Assembly (NCBI GenBank): GCA_008729055.1
Contig: SDUX01000005.1
Span: 1,042,801 to 1,106,800, forward strand
Origin: Pyropia haitanensis
Taxonomy: Eukaryota; Rhodophyta; Bangiophyceae; Bangiales; Bangiaceae
Reading direction: 5' to 3'
Length of the DNA stretch: 64,000 nucleotides
Below, piece by piece: positions 10,802-20,457 of the stretch. A program made the position numbers and the translations under genes. How positions within the stretch are numbered: the stretch's first letter is position 1; each line of letters starts with the position of its first letter. The notes under the pieces were generated by a model. That model saw only the letters and a list, made by a program, of their open reading frames with translations, was not told where the DNA came from and ran no database searches.

Positions 10802-11223
10802 GTGCGGATTAATTAATGTGCATTGTAGCAATTAATCCTTTGTTCATGTCGTGTTTTTTTGCAGAAAGAGGACGATTGAGTAGGCGCCGATGGCAGATAT
10901 AGAATCAGCGTTGTCTCATTGGTCTGGATCCAGCTCAGTGCACAGCCATTGTTTTTCTGTGTGCCGCGAGACGCGATTCTGTGGCTGGCATGACAAGTTT
11001 CCGCAGCAGATGGAGGCTGCAAAGCGCAAGAGTGATCTCCCAGACGCGAGGGGCACTTGTGGTTCTGCGGCACGTCCTTTGATGGGTGATCGCCCACTCA
11101 TCCGCTCACTGCCACAGCCCCACCACAAGGGCTGCGTCACTCCCGCGCGCCCTGTTCCTGGCTGACCATCGACCTCGTCCGTACCACCCCGTCGACGTTG
11201 CCGCGTGCCCTCTGCTCCTGGGC

Positions 11224-13446
11224 ATGGCCTCCGCTCCGCCTGGCTTTGCCGGGTTGGAAGAGCTTGCGTCAACCGCGGCCGCGCTGCCCCCCCTCCCCGG
11301 ACCTGCCGCAGAAAGAGCTGGGCAATCACGCCCACGCGCTGCTCGTGATGGACGCCTGGTTGTCGGTGCTGTTGTCGTCACTAAAGCTACGTTTGTGACC
11401 CACTTTTCCCAATGCCGGAGACTGTTTGGCTCGCTCGCCGGCAGCAAGGAGGTCAGCGGCGTCGTCCAGCGCGTGGTGATGGAGGAGAAGAATGGCAGGA
11501 AGACGACCTCCGTGGCCGTCGTGTGGACCGTCGCCGGCGCCCCTGTGGCCAAGACAGTGGCGCTGCGCAACGTCAAGCTTCCCCCAGCCCAGGCGGTGCA
11601 AGACCAGCAGCAGACGAACGGTGCGATGGCCTCGTCACTGGCACCGTGTCCAGCGGCAGTCCTGCCGCAGGCCGCGCGTCCCATCAGCCAGCCCTCCACT
11701 GCGGGGAGCCCAAGTGCCGGTCCTTCGTCTGCCCCAGCCGTCGCGGAGACGCACGGATATCGGTGGACCCAAGAGCGCGTGACCAGCCCTGGGGGCGGGT
11801 CGCTTCCACGCGAAATGTGGTCTGTCCGTACGCTGACGGGCGACCATATCTCAGAGGGCGGCGACGCTGTTGGTCCTGGCCGCACGCGTGAGGCCGTGGA
11901 CTACTTCCTCGCTGTCTTCCCGGCAGACCAGCTCAGTCGAATGGTGTCGCTGACCTGTGCGGAGCTGGACGCGCTGGACGAGCCGGGTACCAGCGCTGGG
12001 GAGGTGCTCAAATTTGTCGGTCTGTTGGTCCTGGCCACTCGCTTCGAGTTTGGGTCTCGCGCGGGGCTGTGGCGTACCACGTCACGGAGCAAGTACGTTC
12101 CGGCACCTGCGTTTGGGGCCCGCTCGGGCATGCCGCGGGCCCGATTTGACACGCTGTGGCGTGCAATGACGTGGAGCAAGAGAACCGGCGCGGTTGGCTC
12201 CACCGCAGAGGCGGACCGCTGGTCAGTTGTCGGCGACTTCGTGCAATCAATCAACACCCACCGTGCCGCACACGTGACACCCTGTGAGCGCTTGTGTGTG
12301 GATGAGTCCATATCCAGGTGGTACGGACAGGGGGGGCAGTGGATTGGCCACGGCCTCCCCATGTACGTCGCCATCGACCGGAAGCCCGAGAACGGATGTG
12401 AGCTGCAAACGGCGGCCTGCGGGCGCAGCGGACTGTTGCTGCAGATACACGTCCGAACCACCAGTGATCACCACCGGGCCACGATGCAGGACGACGAGCG
12501 CGGGTTGCTGCACGGCACGGTTGTCATGATGCGGCTCGTGTCTCCGTGGGCGGGCACGGCCCGCCTCGTGTGTGCCGACTCCTACTTTTCGAGCGTAGAG
12601 GCGGCTCTCACTTTCAAGGCTGCTGGCCTTCGCTTTATAGGAGTGGTAAAGACGGCCACTACGAGGTACCCGATGGCTGCGCTGGCAAGCAGTGAGCTAT
12701 CGTCGCCGGGGCAAAGCGTGTCGTTTGTGCACCGCGACGCGCAGGGGACGGTGGACCTGATGGCCCTCGTCTGGGTGGACCGAGACAGGCGGTACTTCAT
12801 CTCAACGACGTCCACAGGCGTAGACGGCGCCTCGCTGGAGCGGGTCAGGTGGCGGCAAGTAGACGGAGCGCCGCAGCGTGTTGCTCTCTCCGTGCCCCAA
12901 CCGCAGGTTGTGGAGACCTACTACTCCACCTGCGCTGCCGTTGACAGGCACAACCGATGCCGACAAGATGACCTCCGCCTGGAGCACAAGCTGCAGACGC
13001 AGGACTGGTCGACACGCGTGAACCTGACGCTGCTGGGCTTTTGTGTCGTGGATGCGTGGTTGCTGTATGCTGGAGCCCACGGACCTGTAGGGCGGCTGGC
13101 GCAGAGCGAGTTCTACGTGGACTTGGCGACGCAGCTGATTGACAACACGTATGACGCGGTCGGCTTGCGGCCACGGCGTGTGCGGGAACAGCAATCAGTC
13201 GGGCAGCCGCCGCTGGTCCCAGTCACGGGCACAGGTCCACACCTCACGCCGACGAACAAGCGAAAGAAGAAGGAACGCAATTTTCGCGTGCAACGCGATT
13301 GCTCCATTTGCCACGTACATCGAACCACGTGGGTGTGCTCTGGGTGCCAGACCATCAGCAGTCGTGGAGAGGTTTTCGTGTGTGGTCCGCACGCGGGGCG
13401 CGAGTGCTTCGCGGTTCATCTGAGAGAACACCACTGCGCTGACTGA
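11224..13446 (+). CDS. piggyBac-type transposase (DDE_Tnp_1_7) with C-terminal zinc finger
   Basis: Cuts and pastes the host element through a DDD active site. From the first in-frame ATG (11224) it has 740 residues, longer than the roughly 600 of insect piggyBac because of a Ser/Pro/Ala-rich N-terminal region. Conserved landmarks in order are ERLCVDESISRWYGQGG (Asp near residue 360), RLVCADSYFSSVEAAL (Asp near 452) and TYYSTCAAVDRHNR (Asp near 574), followed by the usual helical segment LGFCVVDAWLLY. The last 50 residues form a Cys/His cluster (CSICHVHRTTWVCSGC, then CGPHAGRECF and HLREHHC), corresponding to the C-terminal cysteine-rich finger that binds the transposon ends. No frameshift or internal stop was seen and all three catalytic aspartates are present, so it may be active. 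Confidence 0.93.
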   Translation: MASAPPGFAGLEELASTAAALPPLPGPAAERAGQSRPRAARDGRLVVGAVVVTKATFVTHFSQCRRLFGSLAGSKEVSGVVQRVVMEEKNGRKTTSVAVVWTVAGAPVAKTVALRNVKLPPAQAVQDQQQTNGAMASSLAPCPAAVLPQAARPISQPSTAGSPSAGPSSAPAVAETHGYRWTQERVTSPGGGSLPREMWSVRTLTGDHISEGGDAVGPGRTREAVDYFLAVFPADQLSRMVSLTCAELDALDEPGTSAGEVLKFVGLLVLATRFEFGSRAGLWRTTSRSKYVPAPAFGARSGMPRARFDTLWRAMTWSKRTGAVGSTAEADRWSVVGDFVQSINTHRAAHVTPCERLCVDESISRWYGQGGQWIGHGLPMYVAIDRKPENGCELQTAACGRSGLLLQIHVRTTSDHHRATMQDDERGLLHGTVVMMRLVSPWAGTARLVCADSYFSSVEAALTFKAAGLRFIGVVKTATTRYPMAALASSELSSPGQSVSFVHRDAQGTVDLMALVWVDRDRRYFISTTSTGVDGASLERVRWRQVDGAPQRVALSVPQPQVVETYYSTCAAVDRHNRCRQDDLRLEHKLQTQDWSTRVNLTLLGFCVVDAWLLYAGAHGPVGRLAQSEFYVDLATQLIDNTYDAVGLRPRRVREQQSVGQPPLVPVTGTGPHLTPTNKRKKKERNFRVQRDCSICHVHRTTWVCSGCQTISSRGEVFVCGPHAGRECFAVHLREHHCAD

Positions 13447-14609
13447 GTAAAAGTGGCGCGTGACGTACCCCGCATGGCAGACACGCAGTACGAGCACGAC
13501 GGCCCAAAAAAGGCGCCACCCGCTTTGCATTTGCCGTCTCCACCACCACCGCCCCCCCCACGGGCGTCGGCCCCGCAAGCGGGGAGACCCCAAACCTGCC
13601 ATCGCCCCCCCCCCCCCCTCCCCCCCCCCCCCCCCGCCCCACCCCCCCGCCGCCCCGCCCTCCCCCGCCGTCGCCGCCGTCGACAGCGCCGTCGCCAGCG
13701 ACGGCGGCGACGGCGCCACCGCGTACTCCCCGGCGGCGGTGGTGGCGGTCACGGCCGACGCCAACGCCGCGAGCGCGTCGGCGGTCTGCCACTTGCGGCC
13801 GCCCGTCAGCGGACAGGCCAGCAGCTCGGCGCCGGGCGCCAACGGGTACGCCCCGCCGCCCGCGTCGCGCCCGCCCCGCGCGCGCGGCGACGCCGCCGCG
13901 GGCGCCCACCCGCCGCCGCCGCCGCCGCCGCCGCCCCCGTCGCCACCACCACCGTCCGCCGCGTCGCCCGCGGGCGACAGCGCGGCGACCGAGGCGGCAC
14001 CGGCGGTGGCGGTGGCGGTGGCGGCGGCGGACCCGTCCCCCCCCCCTCTCCCGGCAGCGCCGACCGCACCACCGCCAGCGCCGGCCCCGCGCCGACCACA
14101 TGCAGCCCCGGCGTGAGAGCGCCGAGCCGCGCGCCGCCGCCGCCCCGCGGCGGCCCGCCCAGGCCGCGGCCGACGCCCGCGGTGAGCAGCCGCGACGCCC
14201 CCCCCCCCCCCCCCCGGCAACGCGACCAGCTCATCGAGGCCGCCGCCGGGGGTGGCCACCGCGTGCACGCCGGGCACCACCGGGACCGGGGTGAGGGCGT
14301 CGCCGCCGCCGCCGGCGCGCGCGGCGGCGGCGCCACCGGCGGGCGCCCACTCCGCCACGTCGCCGGCGGCGCCGAGCGACGCCAGCGCGGCGGCGCGTAC
14401 CCAAACGCGGCCGCGGCGCCGTCGCCGCCGCCGCCGGCGACGCCGCCACCGTCGCCAACGCCGCCGAAGTGGGAGGGTCGGGGGGGCAGGTCTGGCGGAA
14501 CACCAGGAACGCACGCAGGCGGCACCCAGCGCTGGTCAGCTGGGTCATCCGTTGCAGCAGGACCCGGATTATATAATCCTTTTTTCAGGATTAATTCATC
14601 CTTTTCCCT
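13447..14609 (-). other. GC-rich cargo of the piggyBac-like element, possible captured coding fragment
   Basis: About 1.1 kb between the transposase stop and the right end, far more GC-rich than the AT-rich termini. On the minus strand, pieces of non-repetitive protein appear in different frames: ELLACPLTGGRKWQTADALA (about 13820-13760), GLHVVGAGPALAVVRSALP (about 14110-14060) and PGVHAVATPGGGLDELVALP (about 14280-14215). They are separated by poly-G runs where frames change. This looks like one captured or decayed host reading frame rather than transposon sequence; the family was not recognised. It could also be part of the element's normal long 3' region. Confidence 0.4.
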
Positions 14610-14622
14610 GGTAGAATAGACA
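14610..14622 (-). repeat. piggyBac-like right terminal inverted repeat
   Basis: GGTAGAATAGACA on the plus strand, followed by CTAC at 14623-14626. Confidence 0.85.
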
Positions 14623-14626
14623 CTAC

Positions 14627-15517
14627 CTCAGGTCTCTCCCGCCATGGGCGACGCTCTCTCTGGCGCTCGGCGGCCGCGCAGCGGCCACGGGTCGTGGCCG
14701 ACCGCACCCCCCTGCCGGTCGGCCCACGTGGACGGGTCGCCTTCGCTTCGCGGCCTCGCCGTGGCCAGGGGTCGTTGTCCCCCCCCTCCCCTTTCGGCTT
14801 TGCGGCCGCGCGGCGGCCGCGGATCGTCGCCCTCCCCCGCTGTCTGGCCGGCCGCGCGGCGGCCGCTGATAGGGGACACCCCCCCCCGCCTGGGGCGTCC
14901 TGATTCTGTTTGTGGCGGCGCTGGTGGAGCGCCGCCTTGCTTGGCTTTTGTGCCGGCCGCACGGTTGATGCGGCTCGTCCCCAAGGCGGCCACACTCTTC
15001 ACATGGCTGGCCGCCATCCCCCCTTCTGTGCCCGCTTGGGCGGGGGCGCCTCCCGCGGGTTTTCTTTTGTGCTGGCGGCCGGGACCACTGTTTGTGGCCC
15101 CGTCGGGATAGCTTCGCGCGCCTCGGCGACGGTCGCCCCCCCTTGGCGGCCGCTCGGCGGCCGCAGATTGGGGACACCCCCACCGCTAGCTGGGTCGTAC
15201 CCGCACTGTTCGTCGCCGCGGTGGGGGAGCGCCGTCCATCCTAGATTTATTTCCGGCCGCACGGTTGATGCGGCTGCTTCCAGGCGGCCACATTGTGTAC
15301 GTGGCTGGCCGCCGTCCTCCCTTCTGGGTCGCTTGTGCGGGGGCGCCTCCTTTTGCTGGTCTGGGTGGCCGCGTCCCCCCCACTGTTTGCGGCCCCGCTA
15401 CAGAGGGCCGATCCGGCCTCCGACAAGTGCTGAGGTCGCTCGGCTTTTGCGGCTGGTGTCCAAGCGTACGTGCGGTGGCTATGACTGGCTGCCACGAGGT
15501 GGGAAGGCTTTGGATAC
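14627..15517. repeat. 300-bp direct repeat pair in the Harbinger left arm
   Basis: A unit containing the GGCGGCCGC core, GGGGACACCCCC, GGAGCGCCG and GGCCGCACGGTTGATGCGGCT occurs at about 14861-15060 and again at about 15160-15370. The last motif starts at 14955 and 15255, an offset of 300 bp. Many extra GCGGCCGC-like palindromes are spread through the segment and also in the arm at 20870-21060. These may be binding sites for the element's Myb-like protein, but that is inference. Confidence 0.7.
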
Positions 15518-16140
15518 GTGAACCGGTTTGTACTCGCGGTTGCGGGCGCTGCTGTGGGCCGCAAGTCGTCCTCGGCGACAATCTCTTCCCTTCTCATTCG
15601 GACTCTCTGTTGTTCCCCGTACCGTCATTTTCCTCCTCGGACCGCCATGTGCGTGAGTTACGCAGGCTCGGATGGGGATCGGCGCCGCTCTTGGGCGGAT
15701 CGGAGCGGACCTGGCGCGGGAGGGGGGCGTGGGGGGGGGCGGCTGCCACCGGGAGGCGGGCCACCCCCTCGGCAGATAATCAAGGACCAGCGGCGTCGTG
15801 GAAGTCGGCGCCTGTGCGCACGCTGTCGTCGTGCGCAGATAACGGGACCCGAGTATCGTTTGTGCCACTGGAGCTGCGGCTGCCCTTGGGCGGCTCGGCC
15901 GCCGCCAGGCGAGCCGGTGAACCGGTGGCGGGGCTGTGTCACGGAGCCGACGAGGACCGAACGGCGTCGCGGCTTTCGGCGGTTGTGCTGGCAGTGTCGC
16001 GTGGCCGAGCGCGCGGGGCCTCAGCACGGTCTTTGCCGCTGGACCTGCCGCTGTCCTTGGGCAGCGCGGCCGCAGGCACAGAGCCTCGGGCGGCCTGCAG
16101 ACCCACGGTGGAGGACAGGGACGCCGTGGGGCAGTGGCCG

Positions 16141-17000
16141 TGCCGAGCCTGGCGGCGCCAACCAACAGGACCAGCGGCGGCCAAGTCCCCAGGATTGGGG
16201 GGGGGCGAGCGGGGGCAACAACCAACTGCCAGCGCGGCCACCGAGCCCCCGTGGGTGGGGCGGGCCGAGCGGGAGCAAAAACCAACTGCCGGCGCGGCCG
16301 CCGAGCCCGCGTGGGTGGGGCGGGCCGAGCGGGGCGAACAAAGAACGGCCGGAGCGGCCGCCGAGCCCGCGTGGGTGGGGCAGGCCGAGCGGGGGCAAAA
16401 ACCAGCTGCCGGCGCGGCCGCCGAGCCCGCGAGGGTGGGGCGGGCCCAGCGGGGGCAACAACCAACTGCCGGCGCAGCCGCCGAGCCCGCGTGGGTGGGG
16501 CGGGCCGAGCGGGGCAAACAACCAACGGCCGGAGCGGCGGCCGAGCCCAACACGGTGGGGCGGGCCGAGCGGGGGCAACAACCAACAGCCGGAGTGGCCG
16601 CCAAGCCCGCGTGGGTGGGGCGGGCCGAGAGGGGGCAACAACCAACTGCCGGCGCGGCCGCCGAGCCCGCGAGGGCGGGGCGGGCCGAGCGGGGGCAACA
16701 ACCAACTGCCAGCGCGGCCGCCGAGCCCAAGTCGGTGATGCGGGCCCAGCGGGGGCAACAACAACCACCTGCCGGAGCGGCCGCCGAGCCCGCTTGGGTG
16801 GGGCAGGCCGAGCGGGGGCAGCAACCAACTGCCGGCGCGGCGGGCCAGCCCGCGTGAGTGGGGCGGGCCAAGTGGGGGCAACAACCAGCGGCTGGTGCGG
16901 CCGCCGAGCCCGCGTTTGTTGGGGGGGCCGAGCGGGGCCAAAAACTAAGTGCCGGCACGGCCGCCGAGCCCGCGTGGCGGCCGCGCTGCGGGGCCAAGCG
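16141..17000 (+). repeat. 60-bp minisatellite, about 14 copies
   Basis: The unit GCGGCCGCCGAGCCCGCG then TGGGTGGGGCGGGCCGAGCG and GGGGCAACAACCAACTGCCG repeats with a 60-bp period and point changes. One unit at about 16741-16803 is 63 bp, so the reading frame is preserved. The three forward frames encode different 20-residue repeats (VGRAERGQQPTAGAAAEPAW, RPPSPRGWGGPSGGNNQLPA and GGAGRAGATTNCRRGRRARV), and each is open over most of the array. Confidence 0.9.
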
Positions 17001-17576
17001 ACCACTTGCAGCAGCGGCCGACGAACTTGCTGCAGCCGCCAGGCCCGCCGTTGGACGGGTATCCGGATCGCCCGCGAGCAAACGACACCGGGACAGTCTG
17101 TCACCTGAGCCCTCGCGGATGACCAGGGCCGCCGTTGGGCGGCGGCCAAGTCGGGCCGCTTGGCGGCACCGAGGAGCAGCAGCAGAGGCGGCCGATGGGC
17201 CCGCGCCGGCCGTCAGCTGCCACGCTCGCGAACCCTCAGGCACGCGCGCGGGCGTGGGTGAACCAGCTGCCGCGGCCGCCGAGCCCGCGCGGGCCGGAGA
17301 GGCCGTCAGCCGGCGGCCGCGACGGTGCGCCGACGCGATTGAGATTGCTGCTCGCCGGTGGCGGAGCGGGAGCCAACGGGAGCAACCACCAGCAGCAGCA
17401 GCGGCCGCCACGTCTGCCCAGCCCGCCGAGCCCGCGGAGGAGGGGTGGCCGGGCACTTGGTGGCAGCGAGGGTGGCCCGACTGGGCAGGACGCCCCGCAT
17501 GTGTCCGCTCCGGGCCCACTCGGCCATCTGCAGCCACTAGTTGGAGGCGGCCGAGCGGGAGCAAGGGAGGAAGCTC

Positions 17577-17578
<2 letters not shown>

Positions 17579-17617
<39 letters not shown>
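17579..17617 (+). repeat. (CAG)13 microsatellite
   Basis: Thirteen uninterrupted CAG units, encoding Gln in one forward frame and Ala or Ser in the others. Confidence 0.95.
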
Positions 17618-17619
<2 letters not shown>

Positions 17620-18468
17620 AGAAGAGCGGCAACCGAGCGCGAGTGGGCGGGCGGGGCCGCTCATTTGCGGCCCCCAGGCGAGGCCGAGTCCAACGAGCGG
17701 GCCCCAAGCCGTCCCTGTCCGCAATCAGCTGTCGTCTTCAGGGACGGGCAGCGAGCCGCCGAGGTGTTCCCCGTCGCCTGCCGCAGCGAACGAGCCGCGG
17801 CGGGGCGAGGGGGGGTCTGCCACCCGCGCTGGGGGGGCATCAACCATCGTGCACCGACAGGGCGGCGCCCAGCGGTCACACGAGCGTGGGCCGAGCGACA
17901 CCGGCCCACCACCGCGGCCATCCTCGAGCAGCTGGCCGCGGCCCGCAACGGCGACGCGCCTACGTGAGAGCAGGCGCACCGACCCCCCGTCGTGTTATCC
18001 TCGTGCCGCCGCTCCATCTCGATCCGACGGACACGGGGCGGCGGCGGGAGCGGGACAGCATGCGGCGACATTGACGCCGACGCCGACGACACGACCATGT
18101 TCTCCTCCCCTTCCAACTGGGGTCGAGGGCAGACCCGCCGAAGCTCTCTCGGTGGGAGCCCCAGCGGCCGCTCCTCCGGCTACGCTAGCGACGGCAGCGG
18201 CGCCGCCAGCGCCGCCAGCAGTAGCACGGAGTACACCGTCCCCCCGCGTGGCCCGCCCTGAGGCCGCGCATCCCCCCACGGACGCAGCACCTATGGACGT
18301 GGACGGGGAGGGCGGCCCCCGCGTAGTGGAGGCCACGCTGACGGCGGGGCCGACGACGGCCTCACCGACGGGGACGGGGATCCCGCAGCAGAGGCCGCAG
18401 CAGCAGCCGCTGGCACGCGAACCAGGCCAGGGACCGGGCAACGCGGCCGGCGCGGAGGAGGCGGCTCG

Positions 18469-20457
18469 ATGCGTAATCGAGGACGCGGCCGTGGAGGTGG
18501 CGAGGCGGGCGTTCGAGCTGGAGTGGGACCTCGCGTCCACACCAACGGGGTCCCCTACTCCGCCGTCGAGCGTGTACAGCTGAGCGCTGCGTGGCTGGAC
18601 ACGTCTGAGAACGCGGTGGTGGGAACGGACCAGAACAGCAAGGAGTTTTTTTCTGCCGTCACGGCCAACATCCAGGCGCGGACGGACCGCGTTGACGTGG
18701 AGCTGCCGATGGAGGGCGTCCCCGCGAGGGTGCTGCGGGAGCCCACAGGCGTCCAGAGATTCTTCAAGAAGCTGAACGAGAAGGTCATGCGCCTCGTGTG
18801 TGCGCGCGTGCACGTGGAGGGCCTCAACCTGACTGGCAACCCGTCGGAGGCCGACATGGAGCTGGCCATGATGGCTGTGTTTGAGAACCGGGATGAGTAC
18901 GAGGCGATCAGGCTGGGCAAGTACGTTCCAAACCCCGCCCTCAAGACGGCGGAGGCGAGAGCGAAGTACTGGATGGACTGCTGGCGTGTGCTGAAGGTAT
19001 CGGACAAGTACAGTGGCGCCGCTGCGATGCAGGCCATGGAGGCGCGCCGCCGCGGCCGCCGCGCTGCTGGCGCGGCGGGGGAGGCAGCGAGCACCGCGGC
19101 GTCTGTAGGCGATGGAGTCACTGCGCGGGAGGCGGCCGCCGCCGACGGGGCCGCCACAGACGCGGCCGCGACCGATGGCGGTGCACCATCGGGGACGCGC
19201 GCGGACGGCCTGGCGGCTGGCAAGCGCCAGCGGCCGGCTACTTTTGCTGACCGGCCGCTGGGGACGCAGTCAACGCTGGCGGAGCTTTCGCGGGCTGCGC
19301 GCGATAAGGCATTCGCGGACGAGGGCGCTGCAAACACCAAGGCGCTGAAGGTGCTGGCGGACGCGGCACGTGACCGTAACATCATTGCCACTTTATCGGC
19401 ACCCGCTATTCGGGACGAGCCGCGCTTTCGGGACTTTCTCTGCATGCGGGCCGACGAGCTGATCGCGGCGCACTTGGCCGCGCGAGATGGTCTGGCCGCC
19501 CCGGGCGCGGCCGCCAACAACGGTGGCGCCCATAGGACGAGGCCCGCTCCAGCGGGGCTTTCTGTGGATGTTGCTGTGCGGGAAGCGGGCGATGCAGAAG
19601 TAGAACGTGAGTTGAGCTCTGCGGGGGCGGCCGGGGCGGCCGCCGGTGCACGGGGGGCGGACAGCGAGGGGGGCGTGCGGGGAGGGGGGGTCGGGGGGGG
19701 GGCGGCCGCCCCAGCGGCCTTGACGATTGCTGCGGCCGCGGCTGCTGGGCAGGCCGCGGCCGCGTCTGTCGTCGGGGCCGCTGCGGGCTCAAGGCCTCCA
19801 GGTGGCCGCTCTTCAGCGGCCGCCGGGGCTGCGGCCGCCGCCAGCACGCCCCCTCTCACAGCCCCCTGTCCTGCTCTTCTCCCTTGGCCGGCACTCGACG
19901 GCGGCCATCCGCCGATGTCTCCGTCCTTACCTCCCGTGGACTTTGCGTGGCCGCCCGTCGCGCCGCGCCCACCCCCGCGACCTCGTCGGCCGGAACCGGT
20001 ACCTGCACCGGCGGTGCTGTACGGGCAGGCTGAGCGGCCGAGAGCGGCGGTGGCCGCTGGGTCGGCGGCCACCGCCGACCCGCACGCTTTTCGTCGGTCC
20101 GCGATAACTGCCGAGGGGGCGGCGACGACGACGGCGCCCGACGTGTTAGCGTCTGCGGCCATGTCCGTCACGACGGCCGCGACGGGCGGCCGCTCGGCGG
20201 CCGCTTTGCTCTCTGTCGGCCGTCGGGCGCAGGTCACAAGGAGGCTGCAGTACGCCACGCAGCGCAGCTGTAAGGGTAAAGGGCCGAAGCGGGCGGCCCT
20301 CTATGTTTCTCCCTCGCCCTCCGTGTCTGCGTCCGAGGACCCTGACGCCGATGACGGAGTTGGGATTGTGCGTGACGAGGACGGTGAGTTTGAGGGCCTC
20401 ATTGGTGACGTGAAGGAGCTAGAGGAGGAACAAGACGATGAGGACGTGTACCTGTGA
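18469..20457 (+). CDS. Harbinger Myb/SANT-like DNA-binding protein
   Basis: The 662-residue frame begins with a basic Gly/Arg stretch. Residues about 28-190 match the trihelix/Myb-like partner protein of PIF/Harbinger transposons: LSAAWLDTSENAVVGTDQNS, then FFKKLNEKVMRLV, ADMELAMMAVFENR and AKYWMDCWRVLKVSDKY. The spacing corresponds to the W-x-G-TDQ, W-x-rlN and F-x-cW-x2-L landmarks of that family. Such partners bind the element ends and bring the transposase to the nucleus. The middle is Ala/Gly/Pro-rich with low-complexity expansions, and the C-terminus is strongly acidic (about the last 30 residues). The true start is uncertain because another open frame overlaps upstream. It lies tail to tail with the transposase, with a 728-bp gap. 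Confidence 0.85.
   Translation: MRNRGRGRGGGEAGVRAGVGPRVHTNGVPYSAVERVQLSAAWLDTSENAVVGTDQNSKEFFSAVTANIQARTDRVDVELPMEGVPARVLREPTGVQRFFKKLNEKVMRLVCARVHVEGLNLTGNPSEADMELAMMAVFENRDEYEAIRLGKYVPNPALKTAEARAKYWMDCWRVLKVSDKYSGAAAMQAMEARRRGRRAAGAAGEAASTAASVGDGVTAREAAAADGAATDAAATDGGAPSGTRADGLAAGKRQRPATFADRPLGTQSTLAELSRAARDKAFADEGAANTKALKVLADAARDRNIIATLSAPAIRDEPRFRDFLCMRADELIAAHLAARDGLAAPGAAANNGGAHRTRPAPAGLSVDVAVREAGDAEVERELSSAGAAGAAAGARGADSEGGVRGGGVGGGAAAPAALTIAAAAAAGQAAAASVVGAAAGSRPPGGRSSAAAGAAAAASTPPLTAPCPALLPWPALDGGHPPMSPSLPPVDFAWPPVAPRPPPRPRRPEPVPAPAVLYGQAERPRAAVAAGSAATADPHAFRRSAITAEGAATTTAPDVLASAAMSVTTAATGGRSAAALLSVGRRAQVTRRLQYATQRSCKGKGPKRAALYVSPSPSVSASEDPDADDGVGIVRDEDGEFEGLIGDVKELEEEQDDEDVYL

Larger units (their letters stand above)
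10789..14622 (+). mobile_element. piggyBac-like transposon with CTAC target duplication
   Basis: The 13-bp termini TGTCTATTCTACC (10789-10801) and GGTAGAATAGACA (14610-14622) are perfect inverted repeats. They are flanked by CTAC at 10785-10788 and 14623-14626. The 3834-bp interval encodes a full piggyBac-type transposase. Both ends carry AT-rich GGATTAATT motifs: a stem of GGATTAATT and AATTAATCC at 10806-10838, the palindrome GGATTATATAATCC at 14566-14579, and GGATTAATTCATCC just inside the right end. A 4-bp duplication fits the superfamily, but the canonical site is TTAA. It lies inside the left arm of the Harbinger element and is therefore younger. Confidence 0.85.
15518..18583 (+). other. 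repeat-rich accessory open region of the Harbinger element, probably decayed
   Basis: The frame starting at ATG 15518 has two copies of a cysteine module, LCARC...LCHWSCGCPWAARP and LCWQC...LCRWTCRCPWAARP (spacing C-x2-C-x12-C-x3-C-x-C), which could bind zinc. It then enters a 20-residue repeat of the type RPPSPRGWGGPSGGNNQLPA encoded by the 60-bp minisatellite. It meets TGA at 16736-16738, TAA near 16946 and TGA near 17118. The same frame reopens at ATG 17135, contains a run of 13 glutamines (17579-17617) and stops at 18583, overlapping the Myb-like gene in another frame. Either introns remove the stops or this is a degraded accessory gene. No family was recognised for the cysteine module. 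Confidence 0.4.

Noticed and set aside
10809..14594. TTAA at 10809-10816 and 14591-14594 as piggyBac target duplications
   Set aside because: The bases next to these TTAA sites show no inverted similarity, while the outer TGTCTATTCTACC ends are perfect and flanked by CTAC.
16141..17000. CRISPR-like array
   Set aside because: The 60-bp units are contiguous, with no unique spacers, in a eukaryotic transposon; it is a minisatellite.
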